Assembly: GCA_030549495.1 (NCBI GenBank)
Contig: JAUIRK010000509.1
Location: forward strand, 1,548,501-1,612,500
DNA: 64,000 nt
Reading direction: 5' to 3'
Source: Nectonema munidae
Lineage: Eukaryota; Nematomorpha; Nectonematoida; Nectonematidae
Numbering within the stretch: the stretch's first letter is position 1; each line of letters opens with the position of its first letter. Shown in pieces: positions 22,630 through 33,884 of the stretch. Both the position numbers and the translations under genes were made by a program. The notes below the pieces were generated by a model. The model worked only from the letters and a program-made list of their open reading frames with translations. It searched no databases and was not told the DNA's origin.

Positions 22630-24324
22630 TAGGGTGTCTCAAAATTTGACACACCCCCTAGAACAATGTGAATTCATAAAAATAAAACTTATGTGAATTT
22701 TCAAAACAAAATTTTTAAAATTTGGGTTCGCTCAGAGCATAGTTCACATGTTATATATAATATATGTTAATATTGTTCATATATATGATGTTGGAAAAAA
22801 TTAAAACATGTTTATTATTTATACAAACAAAAAATCAATCTGAAAGTAAAGCTTTAAAAAAATTAAATTTTAGAAGTGAAAAGGCTTTTATTAGATGAAG
22901 GAAATAACTTGAGATGTTATTCAACAACTTGATAAAAGAAATGTTTTTCTTCATCATTTCTAGTTAAATCTTTATAATCTTCTGCAAGTTTTACAGCTTG
23001 TTCTGCAACATCATTAACACATTTTATTGAAATTTCAATGTCTTCAAGGTCATTCAAATTTTTTGGAACATTAAGTTTTAAACAACGAAATAAAATTTGA
23101 GATCTTCGAGTAATTATCAGAACGACATAAAACTACGTTGCTTTTCTCTTTTTGATTGTGGAGATTAAAAAGCATTAACTTCTTTTTTTCTTGCCATGTT
23201 TTTGAAGAAAACAAAGCCAAACCAATCAAATCCTGACTCAGATACCACAAATGCCGTTTAACTTTTTTAATCACAGCAGTATAGATTTCAAAGTCGATTT
23301 CTTTGTAACCTTCTAGTTCTTGTAAAAACTATAAATCATTGAGAGGTGCATTTTGAGTTATATTTGCTGTGTACCATCTCTTTATATAAAGAAAAACATT
23401 AAAGATGTTTATTCGGCAAAGTTTATGAGCTTCTTTTTCAGAAATTTTAAATTCTTTCCTGAGTAAGTATATTTTCAAGCAGTAAATTCCTTTTGCCATC
23501 CATCTGGCTCTGTGAAATGCTCCCGGACGATTGAAGTGAACATTCTTTTGTTTATGACCATTTAGAAAAATTTGAGAAAGAAACAATAGTTCTCTGTAAT
23601 CATCTCTAGGTTGGAATTGCGATAAAAATTAAAGTTTCATCTTTCTTCATTTTAAACCATTGTGATGATTTTTCATCTTTTTCGAAGTTGTCAAAAGGCA
23701 AAAACTTGGATTTATCTAATTTAGACCACTGATTTCTGAAGCAAGCGAAAAGTTCTACAAAAGGACCACGAGTATTGAAAAAAGAATCAAACTTTTGATA
23801 TCAATATTTCAAGAATATGAGGCCGACATGGTAAAAAAAAATTTCAGAATTTAATTTTGCTCTTATTAATTTGCATGCTCCATTGTGGATTCCTGTATTA
23901 ACTGTTAGAATTTTGGGAATAGCTAAAAAATTTTCAATACTTTTTCCACTGACTAAAATGGTTATATGGTCAAATTTTTTTCCATTTAACCCTATTAGTG
24001 CTGGGCTAAATTTGTCCGCTCAAGTGCTGGGGGCGTAAAGTGCCCCCTATTTTTCTCAGATATTACAGAAGAAGACGTTTATTATTATTATTATTATTAA
24101 AAAAAAAAATTATAATGCACATAAAAAAAATCATATCAGAAATGTGAGTGATGTTTCCATCATGACTCAGAGAAATATTTGTCCAGTTTGTATTCAGCGA
24201 TCAAAGAGTGGCCACGAAGCCACTATCGTGATGATCAGCAGAGAGGATTTACAAAAATAAATAAAACTACATAAAAAATGAAATTTGATAATTAAAAAAA
24301 AATATTAATATATATATATATCTC

Positions 24325-24470
24325 ATAACCTGTACGGTTGAACGCGGGTAGACAACTTGCGTGTTATCTCCAACCCGTATATTACGATGATTCTTCTCCA
24401 ACCTGTATTCTACGATGATTCATCTCCAACCTGTATACTACGATGATTCATCTCCAACCTGTTATTTTCA
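24325..24470. mobile_element. Foldback element terminal fragment
   Basis: This segment contains the complete outer terminus TCTCATAACCTGTACGGTTG, AACGCGGGTAGACAACTTG, then four 28-bp minisatellite units (starts 24368, 24396, 24424, 24452). It then stops abruptly, so only one tip of the family is present within the piggyBac-type element. Confidence 0.75.
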
Positions 24471-24802
24471 TTATTCAATTACAAAAAGTTGTCCAAGTTC
24501 TTCATCTAACAAATTATCTCTTTGACGCAAAAGGAAAAAGATGGACAAATTCAATTTAAATTAAAAATATCTTGATAGTGACTAAATTCTCACATATTGG
24601 CATCTGTGGCATTTTTGATAAATCTGACCTATTCTAAATTTTCAGATTTCCTACCCATCTTAGCTAAATGAATTGTAATCCTAGATGATAAGCTATAGAT
24701 TTAAATATTTTTGATTTGTAAGAGAGGAACTTCTTTTTCACAGTCAAAATCTTTGAAGCACCTAATATTATATAATTAAACCACTTCCTAGTTCATTAGA
24801 AC

Positions 24803-25156
24803 ATGGTAGATCTTCCATTTAGTCAAGATACATATTTTTTTTTAATTATTTATTTTGATCACATGTTCTCTTTTCAATTAGTTTTCAAATTAGTTCCTTC
24901 TCTCATACAAATTTATAAAAGATTTTATAATACGTTTTGTGTTTTTTTAAATAAATATTTCATACTCAAGATGATTGTAGAAATTATTATAAGCCAAAAT
25001 ATACAAAAAAAAAAGTATATTTTTACTATATACCTAATACGCAGCAATCTTTTTAAAATTTTTTTTATAGAACTGATTTTCAGGCATACATTACTAATTA
25101 AATTGCCACTTCGAGATATTTTTAACCATTTTATCCAAAATCCAGTACAGAAATAA
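24803..25156 (+). other. AT-rich open frame, not considered a gene
   Basis: A 117-codon frame of Phe/Ile/Leu/Lys-rich sequence arises from AT-rich filler inside the non-autonomous element. I see no motif, no coding-like composition and no splice context. Confidence 0.2.
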
Positions 25157-25164
25157 AATAAGCA

Positions 25165-26115
25165 TAGTCGATTTGGTATAAAACAGATATTTTATTTTTT
25201 TGAAAATATTTTTGAAGACAGTATCTAGAAGTAAACCGCAAATCTGATTGAAACTTTCAAATATTTTAAAACCATAAATGCCAAACCTGAGTCCAAAAAT
25301 GAAAGCAGCATCTTCTATTTGGCATAAAAACAGATATTTTATTTAAATTTCAAAAATATTTCTGTAGACATTAGACGTAAATCGAACATTTGATTGACAC
25401 TTTCAGACATTTAAAACCTCTAAATGCAAAAAATGATTTCAGAAATAAAAATTATCATGGTCGAATTGGTATAAAAACATATATTTTATGTAAAAATAGA
25501 GATAATATTTTGGGATATAGTTTTCAGACATAAACCGCAAATTTGATTGTCACTAGCAGTAAAACCTCTAAGTGCGAAAACTGTGTTCAGAAATGAAATC
25601 ATCATGATCTATTTGCTATAAAAACATATATTTCATGTAAAATTTGGATCAATATTTTTCGAAACAATTTTTAGAACTAAACGCAAATTTGATACATACT
25701 TATGGGTATGTTCAAATTCAAACTGCAAAAATTGAGTCCATAAATGAAACTAGCATGGTTGATTTGGTATAAAAACATATATTTAGTTCTAAAATTTGAA
25801 TGAATGTTTTTGGAGACAATTTTTAGAAGTAAACCGCAAATTTGATTAACACTTATAGGTATTTTGACATCCTAAACGTAAAAAATGAGTCCAGAAATGA
25901 AACCAGAATGGCCGATTTAGTATAACACATAAAATTTGAAGGAATGATTTTGGAGACAATTTTCAAAAGTAAACCGCAAATTTGATTAACACTTATAGGT
26001 ATTTCCAAATCCTAAATGTAAAAAATGAATCCAGAAATGAAAACAGCATGTCCGATTTAGTATAAAAACATATATTTTATGTAAAATTTGGAGGTATATT
26101 TAATTAGATATATTT
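25165..26115. repeat. ~148-bp tandem repeat array inside piggyBac-type element
   Basis: The marker TATAAAAACA(T/G)ATATTT recurs at about 25175, 25325, 25470, 25616, 25768, (25922, shortened) and 26060, giving about six units of 140-155 bp. Each unit contains AAACCGCAAATTTGATT, a CACTTATAGGTATTT-like block and GAGTCCAGAAATGAAA. Units are clearly diverged from each other. Two reverse-orientation units occur at about 46945-47250. Confidence 0.85.
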
Positions 26116-27470
26116 TTGATCAATCAAAATTTTGATTGACATTTTCTAAAAAGTAGACATGATTATTGAAAAAATTAAATATATAAAGTGTTATGCGTTC
26201 CAAACTGTATATAATTATAAATTTTCAAGGTATTATATAATGTAGATCCTATGTTATAAGGTTAAGTACAGATAATGTCAAAATTTTGCTGAAAAATTTT
26301 AATTTTTGATTTTGATTGACAGTTTTGGACATGAAAGGGTCATTCAACTACCATGAAAATGGTTTCAAAAGATGTAGCTAGCGATTTTAGGAAAAGTCAC
26401 AAAATTTGAAGGGATATGATTCAGCCAATTTTCTACAATTAATTTTTTAGTGAAGGGGGGGGGCGTTTTACCAAGCACTAATAGGGTTAAATCAAAAATC
26501 AATTTACCATCAAAATGAAGTACCAAAGGAACATTTGGAGCAAAGTTTTTTTTTAATTTCATCTGTTTTCTCTATTCTCATGAGTCTACGAGAACGATGG
26601 ATGCTTGACTTAGAAAGAATCAACGAATTCAGTTCAATCCCAGCTGCAAGAAGTTCCGGAGCAACAATGTGCACTGCTTTGCGCACAGATGTATCTGTTC
26701 GATCTAAAGCTAATAAAAAGTTTGGATTTTGAATATATTTTTTTGACTATGATTGTTTATTCTTTTCAACTTTGTCAACACATGAAGTGACAATATTCTT
26801 CTCAGAATCTTGACTTGATGTGTCACCATCAGAATTAGACTCTACGCATGTTTTGGATAGTAGTGATATGATTTCTGATTTACTTCTTTTTTTTCTTTTC
26901 TCTTCAGCACTTTTACGTGTTTCTTTGAGAAAAACTTTACGAGAATATTGAAGATCTTCTTTATCGATATACAACAATATTTGCTCCATACTACTATAGT
27001 TATGCAACAATATTTGCTGCATCACTTTTCGACTTTTTCAATCTGTAAGTGTAGAAATATAAACGCTTTAAAACCTCATTTGCATTTGGAAGTTGAGATA
27101 AATTTTCTAATGAAGCATTTTCTAAATTTTCACTGATTGTGCCTCGTACCATGATTAATTCAAAAGAAATTTTCCTAAAATTATATAAAAAAAAATAAAA
27201 ATGTAGAAATAAATACTAATGGTTGAGAAAGATTACTTGAGCAAACATAAGTTTTCAGGTATTAAATTTCATTATTTTTAAAATTGAACAAATTGGAGTT
27301 AAAATAAGTTTAAAAAAAGCAGATCACTGAAAAAATCATAGAAAAAAGTTGATACAAGTTTTAAAAATGTACGACAGAACTTTTGTTTTTTCGGTTTTTC
27401 TTTAAGATTGAAACTAAATAGAAACGTGTGCAAAATAAAATAAGTTAAATAGTTTTTTTGGGACACCCTA

Positions 27471-27478
27471 GTGAGCAT
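27471..27478. repeat. Right target-site duplication, 8 bp
   Basis: GTGAGCAT directly follows the element end at 27470, matching GTGAGTAT on the left with one mismatch. Confidence 0.75.
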
Positions 27479-27640
27479 GCTAGTTGACTTGGTTTCGCTA
27501 TTTAGGTTTTGGAAGGTTTTAATATAATGTAATGCGATGATATATTTTATGTCGTTGAAAAGAATTAAGTCACTTGGGTTTAAAGAAGTGTTGGCTATGA
27601 AATACAGAAGTATAGGTGAGTACACATAAAAGTAAAAAAT
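27471..27640 (-). mobile_element. LINE family A copy, ORF1 N-terminal part beyond the hAT insertion
   Basis: On the minus strand the text SDLILFNDIKYIIALHYIKT leads into the hAT junction. The reading polarity and position are those expected for the ORF1 region upstream of 22629 when the hAT-like element is skipped. An apparent 108-codon frame at 27625-27299 is a chimera that runs from this LINE piece into the transposon end. Confidence 0.5.
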
Positions 27641-27879
27641 ATTGTAGAAAATTTTAAAGTAAAAAAATTCAAATGATATGAGAATGAGCTTTACGTATTT
27701 AGAGTGAAGAAAAAGATTCTTTCAGTTTATGTAAGTATTAATGAATTATATAATAGGGTAGCATTTATTTTATACGTAACAGATTTTTTGAACAAATAGT
27801 AGCTACCAAAGTTGAAACTATTGTTAAAGCAGTTAATTGTCTTGTTATAAGTGATTTGATATGTTGGTGGAGGAGTTAA

Positions 27880-28720
27880 AAATTAAATTAATTTAAGATA
27901 ATATAATTTAATTCTTAAAAATGTAACAAATGTTAGGATCTTTTATCGTAAGGATAATGTTTCTCATTTGTAATAGAGTTTTGAAAATGTAGTGTAGTTT
28001 GTTGGGCAATAAAGGGAAAAGATGCAATGCATTCATAAATATTAAATTCAGAATTGTAACAAAAATATCCGTGCAATTTCAAGATTTTTTTATTTAATTT
28101 ATCAAGATGTGAGATGTTAGAAGAGGCAAATAATGTTTGTATACTTAAGCATAATATAGGAATTTTCTAGAGTCTAAAGATAACCATTTATTTAAGCTTG
28201 AAAAAAATTCCAGAAAAATGTAGTACTTTAGTAATGATTGATTTCGTATGAAGTGACCAAGAGAGAATGCTCATGAAATTCAATACTAAATAGTTTATAT
28301 AATCAACACGTATTATTTCAACGTCTCTAAATTTTATAAGACAGTTCTCTAATCTATGCTTTTTAGCTAAAACTATATAACGGCATTTTCATTATGACAT
28401 GAAAAGATATTGATGTCAAATAACACCTTATTTACATCATTTATAGAAACAGAATATGAGATTTTGCACATTAATGTTACGTCATCAGGATAGATCGTGG
28501 GCCAGCAAAATTTAGATAATTGATACACAAGTTCATTTATGTTGAGAATGGATATAAGTGAGCGCAATATTGCCTGCGGAACGCCGCTATTCGTATAAAA
28601 AACTCAAAAGAACGTTCTCCAATCGTTGATGTTGGTTTTGAAATCTATTAAAATTTCGGAGCTAGAGCTTTCTAGATATTTTGAAAGGTCACTTTGTCTT
28701 AACCATATTTTAGAGGTTTT
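27880..28720 (-). mobile_element. LINE RT remnant (family C)
   Basis: Minus-strand text SGVPQAILRSLISILNINEL (about 28595-28530; relatives GVPQGSVLGPLLFLLYINDL) is followed by YPDDVTLMC (about 28490-28465; YADD with Ala to Pro), a KVLFDINIFSCHN tail, LSWSLHTKSIITKVLHFSG (about 28260-28200; relatives L-x-W-x-x-H-I) and LPNKLHYIFKTLL (about 28010). This is the thumb-side half of a Jockey/CR1-type RT. It has many stops and is dead. It is distinct from families A and B by sequence. Confidence 0.6.
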
Positions 28721-28929
28721 AAATTAAAAAAAAAGATTGAAGTGATTTAAAGAACACTTTATAATTACACCAACCCTCCCATAAAAACTGATATTCTCAT
28801 CAGTCAGTATATCTCCAAAACACTAGGTCCATTTTCCTGAAAAATGTTGCTAGAAAAAGGAATTTTGACATTTTAAAGGTTTTCACAAAGCTAGGCAAGA
28901 ATACTTTATAACCTTTGAACAACGAAATT

Positions 28930-29530
28930 TGGCTTCTTTTATTCTAATACTCTGAGTTATCTTTTCTGCTTTCAACCGTTTAAAAAGGCTTTATAGCAAA
29001 AAAATCATATTTTTCTAATGTTAAAGTGCCTAAATTTAATTTTTTTTACTCAAACCGTTGTAAAACTAAAAGTAGAAATCCTACAAAAATGAAATGAATA
29101 CCATTCGATAACTTAAACGATTTCCTTTAACCATGGTAAAAGTTTCAAAAAAAAATCTTAAAGTTATAGTTTATTAATCTAAACTATTAATACAAAAATT
29201 TGGACGTTAAAGAAAACCTATTCTTCCAACAAATTTCAATTTTTTTTTTTTATCATTTAGCAAACATTTTTGAAATTGATCAGAAATGTATATTTCAATT
29301 TAATGAATTGCTTCAAAACATTCCTAAGTCAAATTTGGTCTTACTTTCAGAACTTAAGAGGATATTATATCCCTATCAGCCCCCATCGCGCTTACTTCTT
29401 GAATTTGTCTACTTTTTATAGGACCACACGAAAAATTGGTTAAAACGATCTAATTCCTGAACACTTTGTCTGATTTAAATAACGTTATATCGGTTGGATG
29501 TGTCTCGTTCAACACTTTCTCGGGGTTAGA
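28930..29530. repeat. Dispersed ~550-bp repeat, copy 1
   Basis: The text CTAATACTCTGAG...CTTTCAACCGTTTAAAAAGG, AATCCTACAAAAATGAAAT, ACTTAAACGATTTCCTTTAA and GAACACTTTGTCTGA recurs in the same order at 31345-31880 in direct orientation. There is no coding motif; the 73-codon frame at 29200 lies inside it and is not conserved in the other copy. Confidence 0.7.
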
Positions 29531-30823
29531 TTTATATGTTTAGAAATATTCAGGGAAAATTTATTCAGAAATCTTTTTTCCTGAAGCACGATTTGGTCCT
29601 GTGATCCTAATCTCAGTTATTTTCACGCAGAATGGAAAATAGTATAAACTTTTAGGGTATGAAAGCATGGTATGTAAGCTTGCAGAGAAAGTTTGTGCTT
29701 CTACTATGGTTTCAAAAAGGTAAAGTATTTATTTAAGAACATGATAATGGCAATGACGTTAATTAAATAAATATGGTAGAAAAAATTTTTTTCACAGGAA
29801 AAATATATAAGGTGACTTCAAGATGTAGTGTTAGTAATGAGAAAACAGGATGTCTTTGCCAAGTCCATAACATAAATATGGTAATAGAAAATCAAAGTTT
29901 GAGACGGTTTGGTCATGTAAATAGCAGATCAAAAATGAGTTTATTAAAAAAGTTTATGACGAGCAAACTAAAGGAAGACATAATGTATTATTTTAATTTG
30001 ATCTTTATTGAAAAAACTTGAGAACATCCATTACAATTTATAAATTTTAAATTGATATTTGTGAAGCAAGAAAATTCTAAAAACAAATTAAAATACAAGA
30101 AATCATAGATAATCATAGATTCATTGTAATATGTTTGTGAAGAAAGTATTTAAACACTCTCGTCCTATTATTAATTAAAAGACCAATAGAATCTGGGAGA
30201 GTTCTATAAAAACTTGTTCTACACAAAAATTAGTTTATTTATAGAAAGATTACAATAAAGTTGTTTTGTTCTAATTATCAAAAGTTGAGTCGTCAATTGA
30301 TGAAAAACAATAAACATCAAAAATTGTAGATTCCTTTTTGTAAATTTGAAATTGTAAAAAAATATATCGTATAAAGTTCTTTTGAGTTCCAGTCTAGCAT
30401 CTTTTGAACACGTATATTCATTTGAGACAAATTATGTAGATAATATATATTAAATATAATGAATCAATTTAAAGATTTGTAAATAACTATGGAATATGGT
30501 ATTTTGAGATCAAAAATTTTATATATGTATCAATATATATCAATTTTTACATATAAATATATATGTGTGTATATATTTGATTCAGATGTATATAAAAAAT
30601 AAATAAACTGGAAGAAAGAAAAAATAATTGCATGTGTAGTCAAAACGTAAGGATTTTCTAAAGTACCGTTAAAAAGGATAGCTCAAAAGATTACATTTGC
30701 AAAGGTAAAAAAGAATGAAATCTGTTTCTAAAACACTGTTCACAAAAGTATTTGAATTTTTTGAGAAAGCCAAAGTAATGAATAGATATTGAATTTGTTT
30801 AGGATTTTTGATCATAATCAGCG
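29531..30823. other. AT-rich 3' flank of BNIP3
   Basis: An 82-codon plus-strand frame at 29773 contains SLRRFGHVNSRSK, which faintly resembles the RLRWFGHV tail of RTE-type LINE RT. No other LINE block is near it. (TA)n and TATATGTG low-complexity lies at 30510-30600. Since BNIP3 ends at 30824 on the minus strand, its 3' UTR should fall here; a minus-strand AATAAA occurs near 30234, but I cannot assign it. Confidence 0.3.
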
Positions 30824-30860
30824 TCACTTCCCGAACTTCCAACGACCACCGAAGTAGAAT
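30824..30860 (-). CDS. BNIP3: BNIP3-type mitophagy receptor, last coding exon
   Basis: After a TTTTTAG acceptor (30862-30861) one base completes a Gly codon, then FYFGGRWKFGK and TGA (30826-30824). With the preceding exon ending ...LLAGTFG this gives GTFGFYFGGR. It parallels the end of the human BNIP3 transmembrane helix, GLGIYIGRR (recalled), including the GxxxG that drives dimerisation in the outer mitochondrial membrane. The intermembrane tail is short, 8 residues. The alternative frame (STSVVVGSSGSDADYDQKS and stop) also looks protein-like but does not fit the phase-2 donor at 33015. Confidence 0.72.
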
Positions 30861-31344
30861 CTAAAAATCAGAATAAAATCAGATAAAAATTCCCTTTCAT
30901 GAAACACCCTGTCAAAAAAAAAAATCAGATAAAAATTAAATTGTGAACTAAATCCTGCCACCTATTATACTTATTAAAGTATAATAAGTTTTATACTTTA
31001 TTCGTTTTATATTTATTCGCAAAAGTTTCATACATACTTTGTTTGCAAAAAAGTATCCTTAAGTCGTATATTCTAAAAACGTGTTAATTCCAGCCAATTG
31101 GGATAGTATATAGAGCGCAACAGAGGCAGTAAATGTCAATTTGGTTAAATGTTGGAAGGTTATTCTCTATAATACGGTCTATTGGATATATTGGAAAAAA
31201 GGTGAATGTGCTAAAGAGAGAAGGCAAAAAGCGTTAGGGTTGTAGGGGTATAAAATAAAACAAACATAAAATAACCTAAACTTTTGAGGAAGCAAAACAA
31301 CATCTCTATCTAAAACACAAAAAATTCTCACACTTTCCACTCTT

Positions 31345-31880
31345 GCTTCCTTTTATTTTAATACTCTGAGCGATCTTTTCCGCTTTCAGCCGTTTAAAAG
31401 GGCTTTCTAACAAAAAAATCTTATTTTTCCAGTGTTTTAAAGTGCTTAAATTTTAATTTTTTACTCAAACGCTGTAAAACCAAAAATAGAAATCCTACAA
31501 AAATAAAATCAATACAATTCGACAACTTAAACGATTTCCTTTAAAATCGTATATGTTTCAAAAAAATCGGACACTATTAATACAAAAATTTGAACGTTAA
31601 AGAAAACCTTCTTCCTAGAATTTCATTTTTTTAAAATCATTTGTCAAACATTTTTGAAATTGATCAGAAATGTATTATATTTAAATTTAATGAATCGCTT
31701 CAAAAAGTTTCTAAGGCAAATTTGGTCCTGCCTGATACCTTCAGGAATTAAGGGGATATTATATCCCTTCGAAACCCCATTGATCTGACTTCTTTATTTT
31801 GTCTACTTTTTATAGGACCAAGTGAAAAATTGGTTAAAACGCTCTAATTCCTGAACGCTTTGTTTGGAGGTTAGATCGGT
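31345..31880. repeat. Dispersed ~550-bp repeat, copy 2
   Basis: Direct-orientation copy of 28930-29530 within the last BNIP3 intron. It has similar length and the same block order with scattered substitutions and short indels. The ends were not defined well enough to see a target duplication. Confidence 0.7.
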
Positions 31881-33014
31881 TGTATGTGTATATAAAAATC
31901 CTTAAACTTAAAATAAAAAATTTAAACACTACTTCACTCATATACATTAAAGTGGTCCAGAAAAATGAAATTTTGAATTTCTTTTCTCCCTAGTCAAAAT
32001 CTAGTTTACTTTTGATGAAAAACACTGTATATAAAGTTTGAAGCAAATCAATTAACAATTAAAGGTGGCTCAACAAGTGTTAATATTTAGATGATGAAAT
32101 ATTACGTCATTTTATATACTCATCTATCTACATCATATTTATTGATTATGTTACATTTTCTTTGAAGCAATTCTTCACTTTTGTGCTAATAATTCACATT
32201 TCATCATATATTGCTCAATTTTATATTGAAAAGAACAAAATCTTCTCTTCATTGTTTTCCTTTTTTTTTTTTTTTTTCCAATATTTTTTAACCTTATTCA
32301 CTATTTATCCCATACATGTATGACTTTGTTTAATCTTTGAATTTTAGATTCTTGAAAAAGACCGTAAAGGTCGAAAATATGACTTTTCAATAAATTCATT
32401 ATTTCACTTCGAAAAGGCGAGTTCACTTACTTTACCTTTTTTTAATCCCTACTTCCGTATTTATAAAACCTACGGACCCCGCCTTATCTATTATTGATTT
32501 ATATTAGTTTAGTGGCTTTCTTACATTGTCTTCAAAAAGATTTTCAAATTATTATCTATAACCTTTTTATCTAATCCAAACAATGAGATTGAAAAACTAA
32601 ATCAATCCTAAATTATTTTTTTAAAAGTAATTGGTTTAAAGATTTTTTCCAAAGACTTTCTACTCAAAAACTGAGCTTTCTTCCTTTACAAGTTATTTGT
32701 GTAATAAAAAAGTTTATTCTTCAATTTTATTGAATTTTTCAGCCATTTTCTATGATTTTCAAAAACACAATATTTGACCAAAATGATAAAGATTTTATGT
32801 AGCGTTTTTGTAACGTTGGGCATTAAAGAGAGAGACAATGAATTTATTTTTCAAACTTACAATTGTGAATACAACTACTTTTAAATCGGAGACAAAATAA
32901 GTATTATGACTTCAACTATTTCTCAAAAGGTGCTACTCAACTTCCGACTCCACATCTCTGGTTGAAAGGATGGAGTAACTTTTTCATTTCAAATGTGGGC
33001 TTCACAAAACTTAC
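31881..33014. other. BNIP3 last-intron segment, no feature
   Basis: AT-rich with a poly(T) run at 32260-32278. No coding or repeat end is recognised. Confidence 0.3.
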
Positions 33015-33152
33015 CCAAAAGTTCCAGCCAATAGAATCGTGATTAGGTGCGAAAAAATGAAGAAATTGAGCAATTTTGAGGAAATGGTGAAAGCTCTGAC
33101 CGTTTCAGAATTTCGAATGCTCAGCCTCTTCTTTGCCAGAGACTTCCAATTT
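33015..33152 (-). CDS. BNIP3: BNIP3, exon with BH3-distal basic segment and transmembrane helix
   Basis: This 138-nt exon runs from CTTGTTTTCAG| (acceptor at 33154-33153) to TTTTGG|GTAAGT (strong donor). Intron phases are 2 on both sides. It reads NWKSLAKKRLSIRNSETVRA, then FTISSKLLNFFIFSHLITIL and LAGTF. The alignment to human BNIP3 (recalled) is PPKEFLFKHPKR...LSMRN followed by the helix FLPSLLLSHLLAIGLG. The Ser-His pair within the helix, which forms an inter-helix hydrogen bond in BNIP3 dimers, is kept. The protein is tail-anchored in the outer mitochondrial membrane and this helix is its anchor. Confidence 0.85.
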
Positions 33153-33419
33153 CTGAAAACAAGCAAGAAAAAGCGCGTAAAGATTCGATCAATATAATAA
33201 TTATAATCATATAGAATATTCTTTCAAATTTTGTATAGAGATTTTTAACGTTGTCTATTTCTCCATAGTACTGGTTCTCATTGGATTGGCAAAAGATACT
33301 CTTGAGTGACAAAGACCAAAATAATTTAAAGTATTTAGCAGTAGATATTTCTTAGAATCATCTCTATTAATGGTGAAAAATATATAAGAATTTTTTTTTG
33401 TTTCATATAAAACCCAGAA

Positions 33420-33575
33420 GCGCGCGCACATCCTCAAAATTTTAGTGCGGCCAACTTTTTTTTCATATTATTTTCAAAATTTATTATTAAATCTTTTTCT
33501 CAAAATTAGAACACCATCATTATTATCCGAAATTGTACTTGCACTCAAAGCACATTTAAATTCTATTTTGAGGAG
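33420..33575 (+). mobile_element. ZBED-type hAT, 5' terminal fragment
   Basis: GCGCACATCCTCAAAATTTT, followed by a TTTTCAAAATTTATTATTAA block and GTACTTGCACTCAAAGC, matches the outer end of the 50186-52130 element (reverse complement from 52130) and the 45683 fragment. No transposase sequence follows. It lies in a BNIP3 intron. Confidence 0.6.
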
Positions 33576-33884
33576 GGCTATTTTTTAAATTCATAAAAAT
33601 AAAAAAATTCAAGATAGTGAATTCAACGGGTGATCATATAAAACAATTTTAGCTTTAGAAGCATCCGTAACTATAAAAAAATTAAACGAATTTATTGAGT
33701 AAAATATAAAATAATCAATAATTCATTATTATAACAATTAAGAAAAAATATTCATAAAAACGTGCTGAAGAGATTCTAAATGAGGTTTACTCTTAGTTTT
33801 AACTTAGTTTAATCTATGGTTTGATTTGAAAAAATCATTAATGACTTTATCATAGTCTAGATGTATATCAGAGGTCTGGCAGGA

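Larger units (their letters stand above)
23990..26486. mobile_element. piggyBac-type non-autonomous element with TTAA duplication
   Basis: The ends are perfect 12-bp inverted repeats, CCCTATTAGTGC at 23990 and GCACTAATAGGG ending at 26486, each flanked by TTAA (23986-23989 and 26487-26490). TTAA duplication with CCC...GGG ends is diagnostic of piggyBac. Both subterminal regions hold GGGGGCG.../...CGCCCCC blocks. The 2.5-kb interior has no transposase: it holds a foldback fragment (24325-24470), AT-rich filler and a ~148-bp tandem array (25165-26115). It is inserted in the hAT-like element. Related copies are at 46640-47260 and 56186-56757. Confidence 0.85.
22630..27470 (-). mobile_element. 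hAT-like DNA transposon with 8-bp target duplication
   Basis: The ends are TAGGGTGTCTCAAAA at 22630 and its near complement TTTTTGGGACACCCTA ending at 27470, flanked by GTGAGTAT/GTGAGCAT. An 8-bp duplication plus a T/CAGGG-type end indicates the hAT superfamily. Minus-strand transposase-like pieces are LDRTDTSVRKAVHIVAPELL (about 26715-26650), VPLVLHFDGKLI (about 26535-26500), then across the nested element VNTGIHNGACKL (about 23905-23870), RGPFVELFACFRNQWSKLDK (about 23780-23720) and FNRPGAFHRARWMAKGIYCL (about 23545-23485). I recall similar uncharacterised proteins in arthropod and cnidarian genomes but cannot name the clade. Several stops make it inactive. It sits inside LINE family A and is itself interrupted at 23986-26490. 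Confidence 0.75.

Noticed and set aside
24803-25156. 117-codon hydrophobic frame as a possible membrane protein
   Set aside because: AT-rich filler inside a non-autonomous element. No start context, no conservation in the sister copies.
27299-27625. 108-codon minus-strand frame as a gene
   Set aside because: It runs from LINE A ORF1 text across the hAT junction at 27470, so it is a chimera of two elements.
29773-30021. 82-codon frame with RRFGHV as an RTE-type LINE end
   Set aside because: One short motif without any neighbouring RT block is not enough. It could be chance.
30803-30862. Alternative reading STSVVVGSSGSDADYDQKS of the last BNIP3 exon
   Set aside because: Protein-like, but it requires a phase-1 donor. 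The preceding exon ends in phase 2, and the phase-2 frame yields the expected GxxxG helix end.
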